From Bacteroidota bacterium (GTDB lineage Bacteria; Bacteroidota; Bacteroidia; Cytophagales; Cyclobacteriaceae), in the NCBI GenBank assembly GCA_018267285.1, contig JAFDYU010000014.1:206258-270257 (forward strand): a stretch of 64,000 bases of DNA, in the 5' to 3' direction. The translations under genes were made by a program, and so were the position numbers. Shown here piece after piece: positions 7,255-16,047 of the stretch. How positions within the stretch are numbered: the stretch's first letter is position 1; each line of letters starts with the position of its first letter. The notes beneath the pieces were generated by a model, which saw nothing but the letters and a program-made list of their open reading frames with translations, was not told the origin of the DNA and ran no database searches.

Positions 7255-7854
7255 CTACAATTCATTTTTCTCGCCTGACTTTATTTTCGAAATAATTCTT
7301 TCAGCTCTAGTTTCACTTGTATCGTCCCTAAGATGCTTAATGCCATGGAATCTTAATCCTTCGTAGCCCTTCATATCTTTTAGAACTGCTTCTTTCAAGG
7401 CCACGTGAGACAGAAATTCATTTAATTCTGAATCAACTAATTTTCTTCTATCCTCTTTGCTCTCGAAAACCACCATGAACCCATGTTCTTTCGGTTTCTT
7501 TTTATTATTCAATCTTCTTTGAACATCCATGAGATAAAAAAACTCGCCTTCAGAAAGCTTACACTCAATCAAAAAACATTTTCTTAGGACATCATATTTT
7601 ATCAAAAAACACCAGTCATAGGCTGGGCTATATTGTGCAAACTTGGAATATGGAAAAAATGAATAACCTTGTCCATCATTCAAATCGCAATCCTCTGTCG
7701 TTACCCCTAGTGTATTTAAATTTGCTACTACTTTATCAAAGGCTTCTTCTGTGTTCTGATCCAAGACGTGATCTACTAGTTCAGAATCTTTGCCAATAAC
7801 TCCGGAATTTTTTTTGCCTCCTTCGCCTCGTGTCCTGCGTCCCGAATCCTTCAC
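7255..7854 (-). CDS. C-terminal part of a split TnsE-like protein, nuclease-fold-like
   Basis: 199 residues from a GTG. It has an Asp80 ... Glu97-Cys98-Lys99 arrangement (YDW, 16 residues on FLIECK) reminiscent of a PD-(D/E)xK core, and a FDKVVANLN helix before it. The gene is in the same frame as the upstream 408-residue ORF, separated only by one TAA and five sense codons. The two therefore most likely formed a single protein of about 612 residues. The late AFD-helix, strand and FLIE strand recall the C-terminal domain of Tn7 TnsE as I remember it; this is a weak, memory-based similarity. It may now be inactive or expressed as a separate subunit. Confidence 0.5.
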   Translation of the reverse strand: MKDSGRRTRGEGGKKNSGVIGKDSELVDHVLDQNTEEAFDKVVANLNTLGVTTEDCDLNDGQGYSFFPYSKFAQYSPAYDWCFLIKYDVLRKCFLIECKLSEGEFFYLMDVQRRLNNKKKPKEHGFMVVFESKEDRRKLVDSELNEFLSHVALKEAVLKDMKGYEGLRFHGIKHLRDDTSETRAERIISKIKSGEKNEL

Positions 7855-7869
7855 CAGTTTGTTGATGAT

Positions 7870-9096
7870 TTATCCTGTAGTTTTTTGATCTTCTTTATCA
7901 ACTTTTGAGGCATCGAAACTTGCATTTGGAAAAGGAGGAAACTCGATTTTAATAATCTCTTTTTCATCTTCCCCGTCTGGCTCTCTTTCTCCATCCTCAC
8001 TTACAGGTGGTTTCTTTTTATCTTCTTCCTTTGGATCTTTTGGATCCTTACCGTTTTCATTGGTGTTTTTTCTTTTTTGCCTTTTAGGTTTACGCTTTTC
8101 CAATTCGTGATCAACTTTATCTGCGATACTTCGACCATCATTTATTCTAAGAAAATCCAGGTCATCAAAAGGAAAAGGATGACTGCATGAATGTATTTCA
8201 GTGACTAAAGCAATTCTGGGAGCATCCTTTAAATGGGGAAATCTCTCAAGAAATTTGGACTTCTCTTTAACAGTAATACTTTCATAGTTGACCAATAAGT
8301 TTGTTTGATCATTGAAGGGAAATCCTGATGAAGGATATATACTATATTTTTTACTCTCCAGAAGTGAATCATAAATCTTTTCAGCATTTTTAAACGCTAC
8401 ATCATCAAAGACCATTCTTCCAACAGTTTTTGCGCACTTGTCTTCGATTTTCTTGCTGAGCATTACAAACGGGACTTCTTTATCGTCTCGTTTAACAAAA
8501 GCACTATATTCAGGATAAAAAATTTCCTTTGTGCTGAGTCCACCATTGAAAAGGGCGGAAACTAAGTTTGATGTGAATCCATAATAAAATCGGATGATTT
8601 CATATGTTGGGATCACTACTAATCCAAGCTTCGACTTCTTCGACTTTTCATCAAGGTTGTCTCGATTTTTAAATTCACAAGTCACGTTGTTGAATACCCA
8701 GACCTTAGAACTCAGCTGACCTTGGAGGTTGAAATAATAAGTATCACTAATATTGATAAGGTCTGCCAAGGCACATTCTTTCCCGGACTCAATTGAGATT
8801 TCAAGGTTTACTAATTTGCCAAAGGCAACGTGTCTTTTTACTAGATCCTCACCACTGTAAATGCTCCCAACTCTTAGTGCAGCAAGCCTTCTCACATTTA
8901 TTTTAACCATCACATCTCCTCCTCCTTTAAGGAAGGGATGATTTTTGTCCTTGTTAAAATATTCCTGGTAATTAGTTACCTCTTGAAAAAAAACTTCAAG
9001 TAGTTTTTCTTTATTATTTCCTTCGACCAACTGACCAATATACTTAAGCCTATAGAACTTGTCCCGTTCTAGTGAGGTCAGTTTCAGAAGCGGCAT
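7870..9096 (-). CDS. N-terminal part of a split TnsE-like protein at the element end
   Basis: 408 residues. A middle segment (IPTYEIIRFYYGFTSNLV) resembles the P-x-x-E-x-x-R pattern I recall from the N-terminal half of Tn7 TnsE, the target-choice protein for conjugating plasmids and replicating DNA. The last ~80 residues are a charged low-complexity linker (KPKRQKRK, KDPKDPKEEDKKK) before a stop at 7870-7872. The frame continues open beyond that stop for 205 codons. Its ATG is immediately inside the repeat pair at the element end, so transposase binding there would cover its promoter. Position next to a TGT end supports a transposition-related gene; the TnsE name is tentative. Confidence 0.5.
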   Translation of the reverse strand: MPLLKLTSLERDKFYRLKYIGQLVEGNNKEKLLEVFFQEVTNYQEYFNKDKNHPFLKGGGDVMVKINVRRLAALRVGSIYSGEDLVKRHVAFGKLVNLEISIESGKECALADLINISDTYYFNLQGQLSSKVWVFNNVTCEFKNRDNLDEKSKKSKLGLVVIPTYEIIRFYYGFTSNLVSALFNGGLSTKEIFYPEYSAFVKRDDKEVPFVMLSKKIEDKCAKTVGRMVFDDVAFKNAEKIYDSLLESKKYSIYPSSGFPFNDQTNLLVNYESITVKEKSKFLERFPHLKDAPRIALVTEIHSCSHPFPFDDLDFLRINDGRSIADKVDHELEKRKPKRQKRKNTNENGKDPKDPKEEDKKKPPVSEDGEREPDGEDEKEIIKIEFPPFPNASFDASKVDKEDQKTTG

Positions 9097-9144
9097 AAAT
9101 TCGCATTAGCTTCTGGAAATTCGCGCTTTCTTCTGGAATTGACA
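9097..9144 (-). repeat. Element terminus: TGTC end plus two tandem 20-bp repeats
   Basis: On the plus strand AAATTCGCATTAGCTTCTGG (9097-9116) is followed at once by AAATTCGCGCTTTCTTCTGG (9117-9136), 16 of 20 bases identical. Then comes AATTGACA ending at 9144. Read on the minus strand the end is TGTCAATTCCAGAAG..., which has the TGTC and CAGAAG features of Tn402/Tn5053-type ends as I recall them. The five adjoining chromosomal bases, ACCGC (9145-9149), are the predicted target duplication. The partner end is not in the window. Confidence 0.65.
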
Positions 9145-10002
9145 ACCGCCCACCAAGGCAACATCGGAAATGGTATGGTGCGGAGAACGAAATGGGCGGG
9201 TGGTGATCAGCGTTCCGTCTGCGCCTACTTTGCCCGCCACCGAATGTATCTTGGTTGTTTCGAGTGCTTCGTTCAGGGTGAGCGGTGGCAAAATGGTTGG
9301 GAGCCGCTTAGCCAACATAGTTTTACCCGCACCGGGTGGACCGATTAAAATAGCGTTATGCCCTCCGGCTGCGGCAATTTCAAGTGCGCGTTTAATATTT
9401 TCCTGCCCTTGCACATCTTTAAAATCTGTTTCGTAATTATTGAGTTTGTTCTGAAAGACTTCGCGTGTATCGATTGAGAGGGGTTCAATTTTCTTTTTAC
9501 CCTCTACAAACTCAATCGCCTCGTTCAAATTATCAACGCCAATCACATCCAAGTTATTGACAATAGCTGCCTCGCGTGCATTAGATTTAGGCAAAATAAA
9601 TCCTTTGAATTGTTCCTTTCGAGCTTGAATGGCGATGGGCAGCACTCCTTTGATTGGTCTTAATTCACCATCCAGCGAAAGCTCTCCCATAATCACATAC
9701 TGCTCCAATATTTGCGTGCTGATTTGTGCCGATGCCGAAAGAATACAAAGCGCAATGGGCAAATCGTAAGCCGAGCCTTCTTTCCGGATGTCGGCCGGAG
9801 CCAGATTGACCACTACTTTATTCCGTGGCATGAAGTAATTTAAACTTTTCAATGATGACTCCACGCGATGTTCGCTTTCTTTCACGGCTGTATCGGGCAA
9901 ACCGCTCATGTGGAAATTTTTTCCTTGCGTAACATTCACCTCTACGGTAATGGTGCGGGCATCAACACCGTGCACAGCACTGCCAAAAGTTTTTGAAACC
10001 AT
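9106..10002 (-). pseudogene. comM: comM/yifB (Mg-chelatase-like AAA ATPase), truncated by the element
   Basis: The first 286 codons (10002 to 9145) are a clear ComM/YifB protein: the N-terminal ChlI domain (residues 1-165, with LPDTAVKESEHRV), then the AAA domain with GPPGAGKT at 221-228 and RPFRSPHHTISDVALVGG. Known members are about 510 residues, and ComM acts as a helicase in natural transformation. After the two glycines the frame enters the mobile element, adds 12 foreign codons and stops. Walker B, sensor and C-terminal regions are missing, so the product should be inactive. The rest of comM should lie beyond the element's other end. Confidence 0.88.
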
Positions 10003-10090
10003 TTTTTTGAATAGTAAAAAGCAAATTACTAACTATTTTGGATTCTAAGCCGATGCCTGTTTCCTGAGGAAAACTTGAGTACCTTGCGTT

Positions 10091-11215
10091 GTGAATACCT
10101 CTACTTTAGAAAAATTGCTCGAAGAAAAAAGAGAAGCCGATGCTTTTCGCCAGTTAAAAGTAGCCGACCATCTGGTTGACTTCTGCTCAAACGATTATCT
10201 TGGCCTCGCCCAATCGTACGACCTCTTTGAGATCATAAACTCGAAAGCGGAAAGGCTCAAGCCTCCTTACAATGGTGCGACAGGCTCACGCTTGCTTTCG
10301 GGCAGCAGCCTGTTGGCAGAAGAAACCGAGCATCTGCTTGCGCGCATTTTTCATGCACCTAAAACGCTTTTGTTCAATTCAGGATATACCGCTAACCTGG
10401 CCGTTCTGTCTTCCGTGCCCCAGCGTGGTGATACAATTATATACGATGAACTGGCTCATGCTTCTATTAAGGACGGAGCCCGGCTAAGTTTGGCCACACG
10501 TTACAGCTTTAAGCACAATGACCTCAATGATCTCGAATCGAAAATAAAGCGGGCGAATGGAAATATTTTTATTGCCGTAGAATCTATTTATTCTATGGAT
10601 GGCGATGAGTGCCCGCTTGAGGAGCTGACCTTGCTTGCCGAAAAATACGATGCCACTATTCTGCTCGATGAAGCACACAGCACCGGAAGCTACGGAGACA
10701 ATGGAAGCGGGTTGGCTATCCAAAAAAAATTGGAAAAAAAAATCGGAGTTCGCATTTATACGTTTGGCAAAGCAATGGGCGTCCATGGCGCTTGTGTGGC
10801 GGGTGACGAAGCGTTGATCAATTACCTCATAAATTTTGCGCGACCTTTCATCTACACAACGGCTATGGCACCTCATAGTTTAATTGCCATCGGCTGTGCG
10901 TTTGATTACTTGAAAAAAAACATTGGGTTGCAAGCTATGCTGCAAAAGAAAATAAAATTATTTCGAAGCGGGTTCGACAAAATCAATTTAACCAGTACAC
11001 CTAGCAACAGCTCCATTCAAAACATCATTATTCCGGGCAACACACAAGTAAAAGAAGTTGCTCACTTTCTTCAGCATCATAATTTCGACTGTAGGCCGAT
11101 CTTATCACCTACGATTAAAGCGGGCAGTGAGCGAATCCGGATCTGTCTCCATGCTTTTAATTCTGAAGATGAAATTCAGGAGTTGCTCGATTCGCTCGAA
11201 AATTTCGAATCGTAA
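10091..11215 (+). CDS. bioF: 8-amino-7-oxononanoate synthase (BioF)
   Basis: A PLP enzyme of the alpha-oxoamine synthase family that condenses pimeloyl-ACP/CoA with alanine in biotin synthesis. Seen: CSNDYLGLA at 32-40, GATGSRLLSG at 62-71, LLDEAHSTG at 191-199, and the PLP lysine Lys227 in TFGKAMG. 374 residues, normal for the family. It starts with GTG at 10091. bioD follows after 12 bases and bioA overlaps that, so this is the first gene of a bioF-bioD-bioA operon. No bioB or bioC is in the window. Confidence 0.93.
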   Translation: MNTSTLEKLLEEKREADAFRQLKVADHLVDFCSNDYLGLAQSYDLFEIINSKAERLKPPYNGATGSRLLSGSSLLAEETEHLLARIFHAPKTLLFNSGYTANLAVLSSVPQRGDTIIYDELAHASIKDGARLSLATRYSFKHNDLNDLESKIKRANGNIFIAVESIYSMDGDECPLEELTLLAEKYDATILLDEAHSTGSYGDNGSGLAIQKKLEKKIGVRIYTFGKAMGVHGACVAGDEALINYLINFARPFIYTTAMAPHSLIAIGCAFDYLKKNIGLQAMLQKKIKLFRSGFDKINLTSTPSNSSIQNIIIPGNTQVKEVAHFLQHHNFDCRPILSPTIKAGSERIRICLHAFNSEDEIQELLDSLENFES

Positions 11216-11227
11216 CCTTAACTAATT

Positions 11228-11836
11228 TTGAATTACTTTGTTACAGCCATCGGCACAGACAGCGGAAAAACTTTAGTATCTTCAATTTTATGTGAAGCGT
11301 TGAAGGCAGATTATTGGAAGCCCGTACAAGCCGGAACCCCGCGCGATGCCGATACCGTAAAATCTTTAATTACAAATCTCTATTCCAAGATCCATTCGGA
11401 ATCTTATTTACTGAATACCCCTGCATCGCCTCATGCTTCTGCAAAAATAGATGGAGTAGAAATTGATTTGAAAAAATTTAAAATTCCAAAAACTAAAAAT
11501 GATTTGATTATTGAAGGGGCGGGCGGTTGTTTGGTGCCACTCAATGAAACAGATTTTGTAATTGATCTTGCCAAGCAATTTAATTCGCAAATTATTTTGG
11601 TTTCCAATCTCTACCTAGGAAGCATCAACCACACATTGCTTACGGTTGATTTTTTAAAGCGAAATCAATTTACAATAAAGGGGATAATTTTTAATGGAGA
11701 GCCCAACCCCGAAAGCGAACGGATTATTTTAAAACACGCGCAGTTCAAATGCCTTCTCCGTATTGCAAAAGAAAAACAAATCACAAAAAAAACGGTAACT
11801 CAGTACAGTGAACTACTGAAAAAGAATTGGTCATGA
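11228..11836 (+). CDS. bioD: Dethiobiotin synthetase (BioD)
   Basis: An ATP-dependent carboxylase that closes the ureido ring of dethiobiotin. The N-terminus carries the P-loop GTDSGKT (residues 9-15), followed by YWKPVQAG and later IIEGAGGCLVPL, the hallmark substrate/ATP regions. 202 residues, slightly shorter than E. coli BioD. The start is TTG at 11228, since no ATG precedes the conserved NYFVTAIGTDSGKT start. The last codons overlap bioA (ATGA). Confidence 0.92.
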   Translation: MNYFVTAIGTDSGKTLVSSILCEALKADYWKPVQAGTPRDADTVKSLITNLYSKIHSESYLLNTPASPHASAKIDGVEIDLKKFKIPKTKNDLIIEGAGGCLVPLNETDFVIDLAKQFNSQIILVSNLYLGSINHTLLTVDFLKRNQFTIKGIIFNGEPNPESERIILKHAQFKCLLRIAKEKQITKKTVTQYSELLKKNWS

Positions 11837-13116
11837 ATATTGAAGCAATAGACAAAAGAAATATCTGGCATCCGTTTACACCGCTGGTTGGTGGCCTTGA
11901 GCCTCTGCTTGTTAAATCGGCACAGGGTATTTATCTGGAGTTAAAAGATGGAAGAAAAATTATTGATGCGGTGTCTTCCTGGTGGGTGAATCTTCATGGG
12001 CACTCCAACCCTGTAATTACACAAGCCATTGCCGAACAGGCAAAAAAATTGGAGCATGTAATTTTTGCGGGCTTCACGCACGAACCGGCCATTCTTCTTT
12101 CTGAAAATTTACGGAGCATTCTTCCTGAAAATCAATCGAAAATTTTCTTTTCAGATAACGGCAGCACAGCGGTGGAAGTAGCGCTGAAAATGGCCATTCA
12201 GTTTTGGCACAATCAGGAAATAAAAACAAAAACAAAAATTATTGCCTTGGAGGGTGCCTATCACGGAGACACGTTTGGTTCCATGTCGGTGGGCGAACGT
12301 GGCGCGTTCAACAACGCCTTTGCACCCTACCTCTTTGACGTTGAGTTTATTCCATTCCCCGATGGGGAAAACTCTTCAGAAGTTTTAACCCGTTTTGAAC
12401 AAATAACTTCCGGTGGAAACGCGGGCATCTTTATTTATGAACCATTGGTGCAGGGCGCGGCCGGTATGCGTATTTACTCACCGGAAATATTAGATCAGTT
12501 GATATCGATAGCAAAACAAAATCAAGTGGTTTGTATTGCGGATGAAGTCTTCACCGGTTTTGGAAGAACCGGGAAATTATTTGCAAGCGATTATCTATCG
12601 CATCAACCCGACATCGTTTGCGTATCGAAGGGTATTACGGGCGGTTTCTTGCCGTTGGGAGTAACCAGTTGTTCGGAAAAAATTATTGAAGCCTTTACAT
12701 CAGCCGAAGTATCAAAGACTTTTTATCACGGCCATTCGTACACGGCTAATCCGCTGGCATGTGCTGCAGCCAACGCAAGCTTTGAATTGTTGACGAGCAA
12801 CGAATGCCAACAAAACATTGAACGAATCAGCCGGCAACACTCGGATTTTGTTTTAAAAAATAAAAAGCATGCGGCTATTAAGAGTGTGAAAAGCCTGGGA
12901 ACGATTTTGAGCATAGAATTAAAAACACCAGGAAACTCAAGCTACTTCAGCGAGCTACGAGAGAAAATTTATCCATACTTCTTGGAACGGAATATTTTGC
13001 TTAGGCCCCTGGGTAATGTGATTTACATTTTGCCACCGTACGTAATTGGTGATACGGAGCTAACTCAAGTTTATACTGCAATCGAAGAGTTCCTGCATCA
13101 GCTTACCGAAAAATGA
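11833..13116 (+). CDS. bioA: Adenosylmethionine-8-amino-7-oxononanoate aminotransferase (BioA)
   Basis: A class III PLP transaminase making 7,8-diaminononanoate. Seen: SSWWVNLHGHSNP near the N-terminus, LEGAYHGDTFGSMSVG, ADEVFTGFGRTG, and VSKGITGGFLPLG with the PLP lysine. The ATG at 11833 overlaps the bioD stop; a TTG two codons upstream is possible but less likely. Full length. Its 3' end overlaps the convergent response-regulator gene by 19 bases. Confidence 0.93.
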   Translation: MNIEAIDKRNIWHPFTPLVGGLEPLLVKSAQGIYLELKDGRKIIDAVSSWWVNLHGHSNPVITQAIAEQAKKLEHVIFAGFTHEPAILLSENLRSILPENQSKIFFSDNGSTAVEVALKMAIQFWHNQEIKTKTKIIALEGAYHGDTFGSMSVGERGAFNNAFAPYLFDVEFIPFPDGENSSEVLTRFEQITSGGNAGIFIYEPLVQGAAGMRIYSPEILDQLISIAKQNQVVCIADEVFTGFGRTGKLFASDYLSHQPDIVCVSKGITGGFLPLGVTSCSEKIIEAFTSAEVSKTFYHGHSYTANPLACAAANASFELLTSNECQQNIERISRQHSDFVLKNKKHAAIKSVKSLGTILSIELKTPGNSSYFSELREKIYPYFLERNILLRPLGNVIYILPPYVIGDTELTQVYTAIEEFLHQLTEK

Positions 13117-13778
13117 TAGCCCACGCCTTTTAGGGTGATGATTTTGACGGACGGGTCTTCTTTTAAGTAATCGCGGAGTTTGGTAATGTACACATCGAGA
13201 TTGCGCGAATTGAAAATCGAATCATCGCCCCACACGCTCATCAGTATGTCCTTGCGGCTGATGGTTTTGTTTTTGTTTTCGATAAGTGTTTGAAGTAAAA
13301 CCGACTCGCGGTGCGACAGCTTACGAGTATTGTTATTGCCTGTCAATTCATACTTCGAATGGTCGAACTCAAATTTCCCGAAAGAAATTTTTCCTTTGTG
13401 CGAAATGCTCTTTTGGGTGAGCTTCAAAAGATTATTAATGCGCGCAATCAATTCTTCCATACTGAAGGGCTTGCGCAAGTAATCATTACCCCCCAGTTCA
13501 AAGCCTTTCAGCAAATCTTCGGTCTGATCTTTAGCCGTAACGAAAATAATAGGCACATCGTCTTTTATTTTGCGCAAAGCACCGGCAATGGAAAAACCAT
13601 CTTTGCCCGGAAGCATAACATCCAGTACAACGATATCCGGCTGCAGCTCTTCGAAAACCGTTTGAGCCAACGCTCCATCCGTTACCCAGCGCACCTCAAA
13701 ACCTCTTGTCTCCAGGCTTTCTTTTACAATGCGGCCCAGAAAAGGCTCATCTTCAACGTACAGGATTTTTATTTTCAC
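13098..13778 (-). CDS. OmpR/PhoB-family response regulator
   Basis: 226 residues with a receiver domain (EDEP at 9-12, phospho-acceptor Asp53 in VLDVMLPG, Lys in FVTAKD) and a C-terminal winged-helix DNA-binding domain (ISRKDILMSVWGDDSI, then KLRDYLKE and KGVGYHF). It is paired with the histidine kinase directly upstream (4-base gap). The target is not evident; the nearest divergent genes encode a GLPGLI protein and an outer-membrane barrel protein. Some Bacteroidota carry related kinase/regulator pairs beside such genes. Confidence 0.9.
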   Translation of the reverse strand: MKIKILYVEDEPFLGRIVKESLETRGFEVRWVTDGALAQTVFEELQPDIVVLDVMLPGKDGFSIAGALRKIKDDVPIIFVTAKDQTEDLLKGFELGGNDYLRKPFSMEELIARINNLLKLTQKSISHKGKISFGKFEFDHSKYELTGNNNTRKLSHRESVLLQTLIENKNKTISRKDILMSVWGDDSIFNSRNLDVYITKLRDYLKEDPSVKIITLKGVGYHFSVS

Positions 13779-13782
13779 AAAT

Positions 13783-15249
13783 TCAAGCAGACTTAGGTAA
13801 AGTTATAATAAACGCAGTACCTCTGCCAAGTTCACTTTCAACCTTTACTTCTCCCCGATGACGCTTCACCACACTATCGACATAACTTAAACCCAAGCCG
13901 TGACCTTTAACATTTGCCACATCGCCTGTGGGTACGCGATAAAATTTTTCGAAAATTCTCTTTTGATGTTCGGGGGCAATTCCTACCCCATGATCACGTA
14001 CCGATAAATTAATTTCCGTATCCGATGTTCTCAATTCTATTTCCACATCGGAACCAGCCGAACTGTATTTCAAAGCATTGTCGAGCAGGTTGTAAACTAC
14101 ATTGGTGAGGTGATCGGCATTACCGTTTAATTCAAAATTGTTGCCTTCGGTTTTTAACATCACTTTGCGTTGGTGTTTTTCAAAAACCAGCTTCATCGAA
14201 TCAAGCACGTTGCGTACAATTTCATCAAGTTGAATACGCTCTGTATTAAACGCCAGACCATTACTTTCGAAAACAGCGGTCTTCAATACTTTATCGGTGA
14301 GAATTGAGAGGCGGTTAAGCTCATGCCGGGCTATGTCGATATATTCTTTAGTTCGTTGTTCGTCTCCCAATGCATTAAAGTCTTTTAACGATTCAAGAGC
14401 TACACTAACCGTTGCAATGGGGGTCTTCAACTCGTGCGTCATGTTGCTGATGAAATCGTTCTTTATTTCAAGCAGCCGTTGGTTCGAAAGTATGCTTCGG
14501 TACATCAGGTAAAATGCGGTGCCGGTTAGCAGAGTAAGAAACATCGAAAACAAAAGCTGGGGCAGCAATTTTTTCAGCAGGAAAAAAGTTATTTCTGAAA
14601 AACGAGCCACGTAAAACGATCCGCGTTGAAAAAACGGGAAAGGCTCGGTTACAATGTCGGCCGTTTCTTCTTGATGCCGATTGTGATTTTTTGTTTTTTC
14701 AATTGTAAAAGGCAAATATAAAGTTGACTTGGCCAAGGTGATGCCATAATTTCTTTTTATGTCATCGGGCTTGAGCGAATCTAATGTAATTTGCATTACA
14801 TACCCCCGTTGCTTACGGCTGGTTCTGAGTTTCATCATCAGCGGCCTGAAAAATTTTCTCATCGAATCGGGCTGCACTCCACTAAAATAAATGACTTTAT
14901 CTTGTGTTGGTTTTCCAAGCTCGGCTCGATCGTGTCCATTAAACCGAATGGTGTCGCGAGCTGCTGCGATGTTTCCAAAAATTTCTGCGGTGCTGTCGCC
15001 CGGCAACGGTTTGATGTTTTTTTCAAGTACCGAGTCTTGCATGGCCATCAGCGTTGAGGTAAAAAGCATGCTCACCTCTCTGCGCAAATCGCGTTTTACA
15101 TCTTTGTAGCGCGATCGCAACCATACCACCTGAAGGCTAATCAGCAATACCAGGCTGGTGGTCATTAGAATAAGGGCAACCCAATTTCTCTTTTTCATTG
15201 ATACTTCAAAAATACTCGCTTCGGTTTTAATCTTTCCATCCTTTAACAT
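13783..15249 (-). CDS. Membrane sensor histidine kinase
   Basis: Up to 488 residues. The first ATG is at 15249, but the likely start is the ATG at 15198 (residue 18), directly before the first membrane span. An extracytoplasmic sensor region follows, then a second span near residue 230-250. The H-box is NMTHELKTP (His272), with N-box NLLDNALKYS, G1 DHGVGIAPE and G2 GHGLGLSYV, all intact. No HAMP or PAS is obvious. It forms an operon with the response regulator and is divergent from the GLPGLI gene, making that pair a candidate target. Confidence 0.9.
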   Translation of the reverse strand: MLKDGKIKTEASIFEVSMKKRNWVALILMTTSLVLLISLQVVWLRSRYKDVKRDLRREVSMLFTSTLMAMQDSVLEKNIKPLPGDSTAEIFGNIAAARDTIRFNGHDRAELGKPTQDKVIYFSGVQPDSMRKFFRPLMMKLRTSRKQRGYVMQITLDSLKPDDIKRNYGITLAKSTLYLPFTIEKTKNHNRHQEETADIVTEPFPFFQRGSFYVARFSEITFFLLKKLLPQLLFSMFLTLLTGTAFYLMYRSILSNQRLLEIKNDFISNMTHELKTPIATVSVALESLKDFNALGDEQRTKEYIDIARHELNRLSILTDKVLKTAVFESNGLAFNTERIQLDEIVRNVLDSMKLVFEKHQRKVMLKTEGNNFELNGNADHLTNVVYNLLDNALKYSSAGSDVEIELRTSDTEINLSVRDHGVGIAPEHQKRIFEKFYRVPTGDVANVKGHGLGLSYVDSVVKRHRGEVKVESELGRGTAFIITLPKSA

Positions 15250-15262
15250 TAATTAACCTTCT

Positions 15263-15298
15263 TTTGAGAATGATTAACCTAAAACCGATTTAGCTTTA
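15263..15298 (+). promoter_or_regulatory. Possible Bacteroidota-type promoter of the GLPGLI gene
   Basis: TTTG at 15263-15266 and TAGCTTTA at 15291-15298 approximate the TTTG/TAnnTTTG consensus, with a spacing slightly longer than usual (24 bases). The ATG is 15 bases further. A near-identical TTTAGCTTTAC lies just upstream of the methyltransferase gene at about 18922. Confidence 0.35.
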
Positions 15299-15313
15299 CA
15301 AAAAAATAATTTT

Positions 15314-16042
15314 ATGAAGTACGTATTATTTCTGATCGTAAGCCTTGCGCTCCTCTCGCCCGGTATCTTGTCTGCACAAAATGAGGGCGTTATTACCTAT
15401 GAAGTTACGATTGACAACCACCGTAATCTCTCGGCCGATCGGCAAGATATGAAAGCGATGATACCGCAATACCTCACCCTGAAGCAGCAACTCTTTTTTA
15501 ATACAAGTCAATCCTTGTATAAGCCGTTGATCGAAGATGAGGAGGAAGACATGCAAGGCGGTGGAGGAAGGAGGTTTATGTTTCGCAGGCGCGGAACTAC
15601 AACCTATTTCGATCAATCTACAAGTCAGTTCCTAACTGTTATGGAGTTGATGGGCAAAAAATATTTGATCTCCGATACATTGAAAATGGACCCTTGGAAA
15701 TTTGGCACCGAAATGAAAGTTATTCAAGGATACGAATGTATGCAGGCTTATTATACAACCAATGAGGAACGCCCACGCACCATCACGGCCTGGTTTACCA
15801 ACAAACTACGCCCCATGCTCGGGCCTGAAAAATACAATTCGTTGCCCGGAGCCGTTCTGGCCGTTGACATCAATAACGGTGAACAAGTGCTTGTGGCCAA
15901 AAAAATTGAACTGAGACCACTAAAGAAAAACGAAATGCAAATCCCTGACGAAGGAGAAAAGATTTCGCAGGCAGAATTTAAGAAGAAAGGTGAAGAAATG
16001 CGCCAGCGTTTCAATAATCGGGGTGGAAGATTCAGAAATTAA
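15314..16042 (+). CDS. GLPGLI family protein
   Basis: 242 residues with an N-terminal signal peptide ending near LSAQN. The family motif is seen as KYNSLPGAVLAVDINNGE. Known: GLPGLI proteins are secreted Bacteroidota proteins of unknown function that are repeatedly encoded beside outer-membrane beta-barrel/TonB-type proteins. The next gene here is exactly that, 5 bases downstream. The C-terminus is basic and Arg/Gly-rich (RFNNRGGRFRN). Periplasmic or surface location is likely. Confidence 0.85.
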   Translation: MKYVLFLIVSLALLSPGILSAQNEGVITYEVTIDNHRNLSADRQDMKAMIPQYLTLKQQLFFNTSQSLYKPLIEDEEEDMQGGGGRRFMFRRRGTTTYFDQSTSQFLTVMELMGKKYLISDTLKMDPWKFGTEMKVIQGYECMQAYYTTNEERPRTITAWFTNKLRPMLGPEKYNSLPGAVLAVDINNGEQVLVAKKIELRPLKKNEMQIPDEGEKISQAEFKKKGEEMRQRFNNRGGRFRN

Positions 16043-16047
16043 TCCTT

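Larger units (their letters stand above)
1..9144. mobile_element. Right-hand part of a Tn7/Tn402-superfamily-like element inserted in comM, carrying defence-type cargo
   Basis: Seen: the comM/yifB reading frame (10002 down to 9145) is broken, and foreign sequence starts with TGTC on the minus strand at 9144. Two tandem 20-bp repeats follow just inside, and then genes of accessory type continue to the left edge. Known: Tn7, Tn402/Tn5053 and AbaR-type elements begin with TGT, carry repeated transposase-binding sites of about 20 bp at their ends, and comM is a recurrent target of this superfamily. Inferred: everything from 9144 leftwards is one element whose other end and core transposase genes lie outside the window. 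The cargo includes ubiquitin-like conjugation genes and a dCTP-deaminase-like gene. Confidence 0.6.

Noticed and set aside
7870-9096. TnsA endonuclease next to the element end
   Set aside because: The protein is too long and lacks the TnsA nuclease motifs; the only nuclease-like triad is in the C-terminal fragment.
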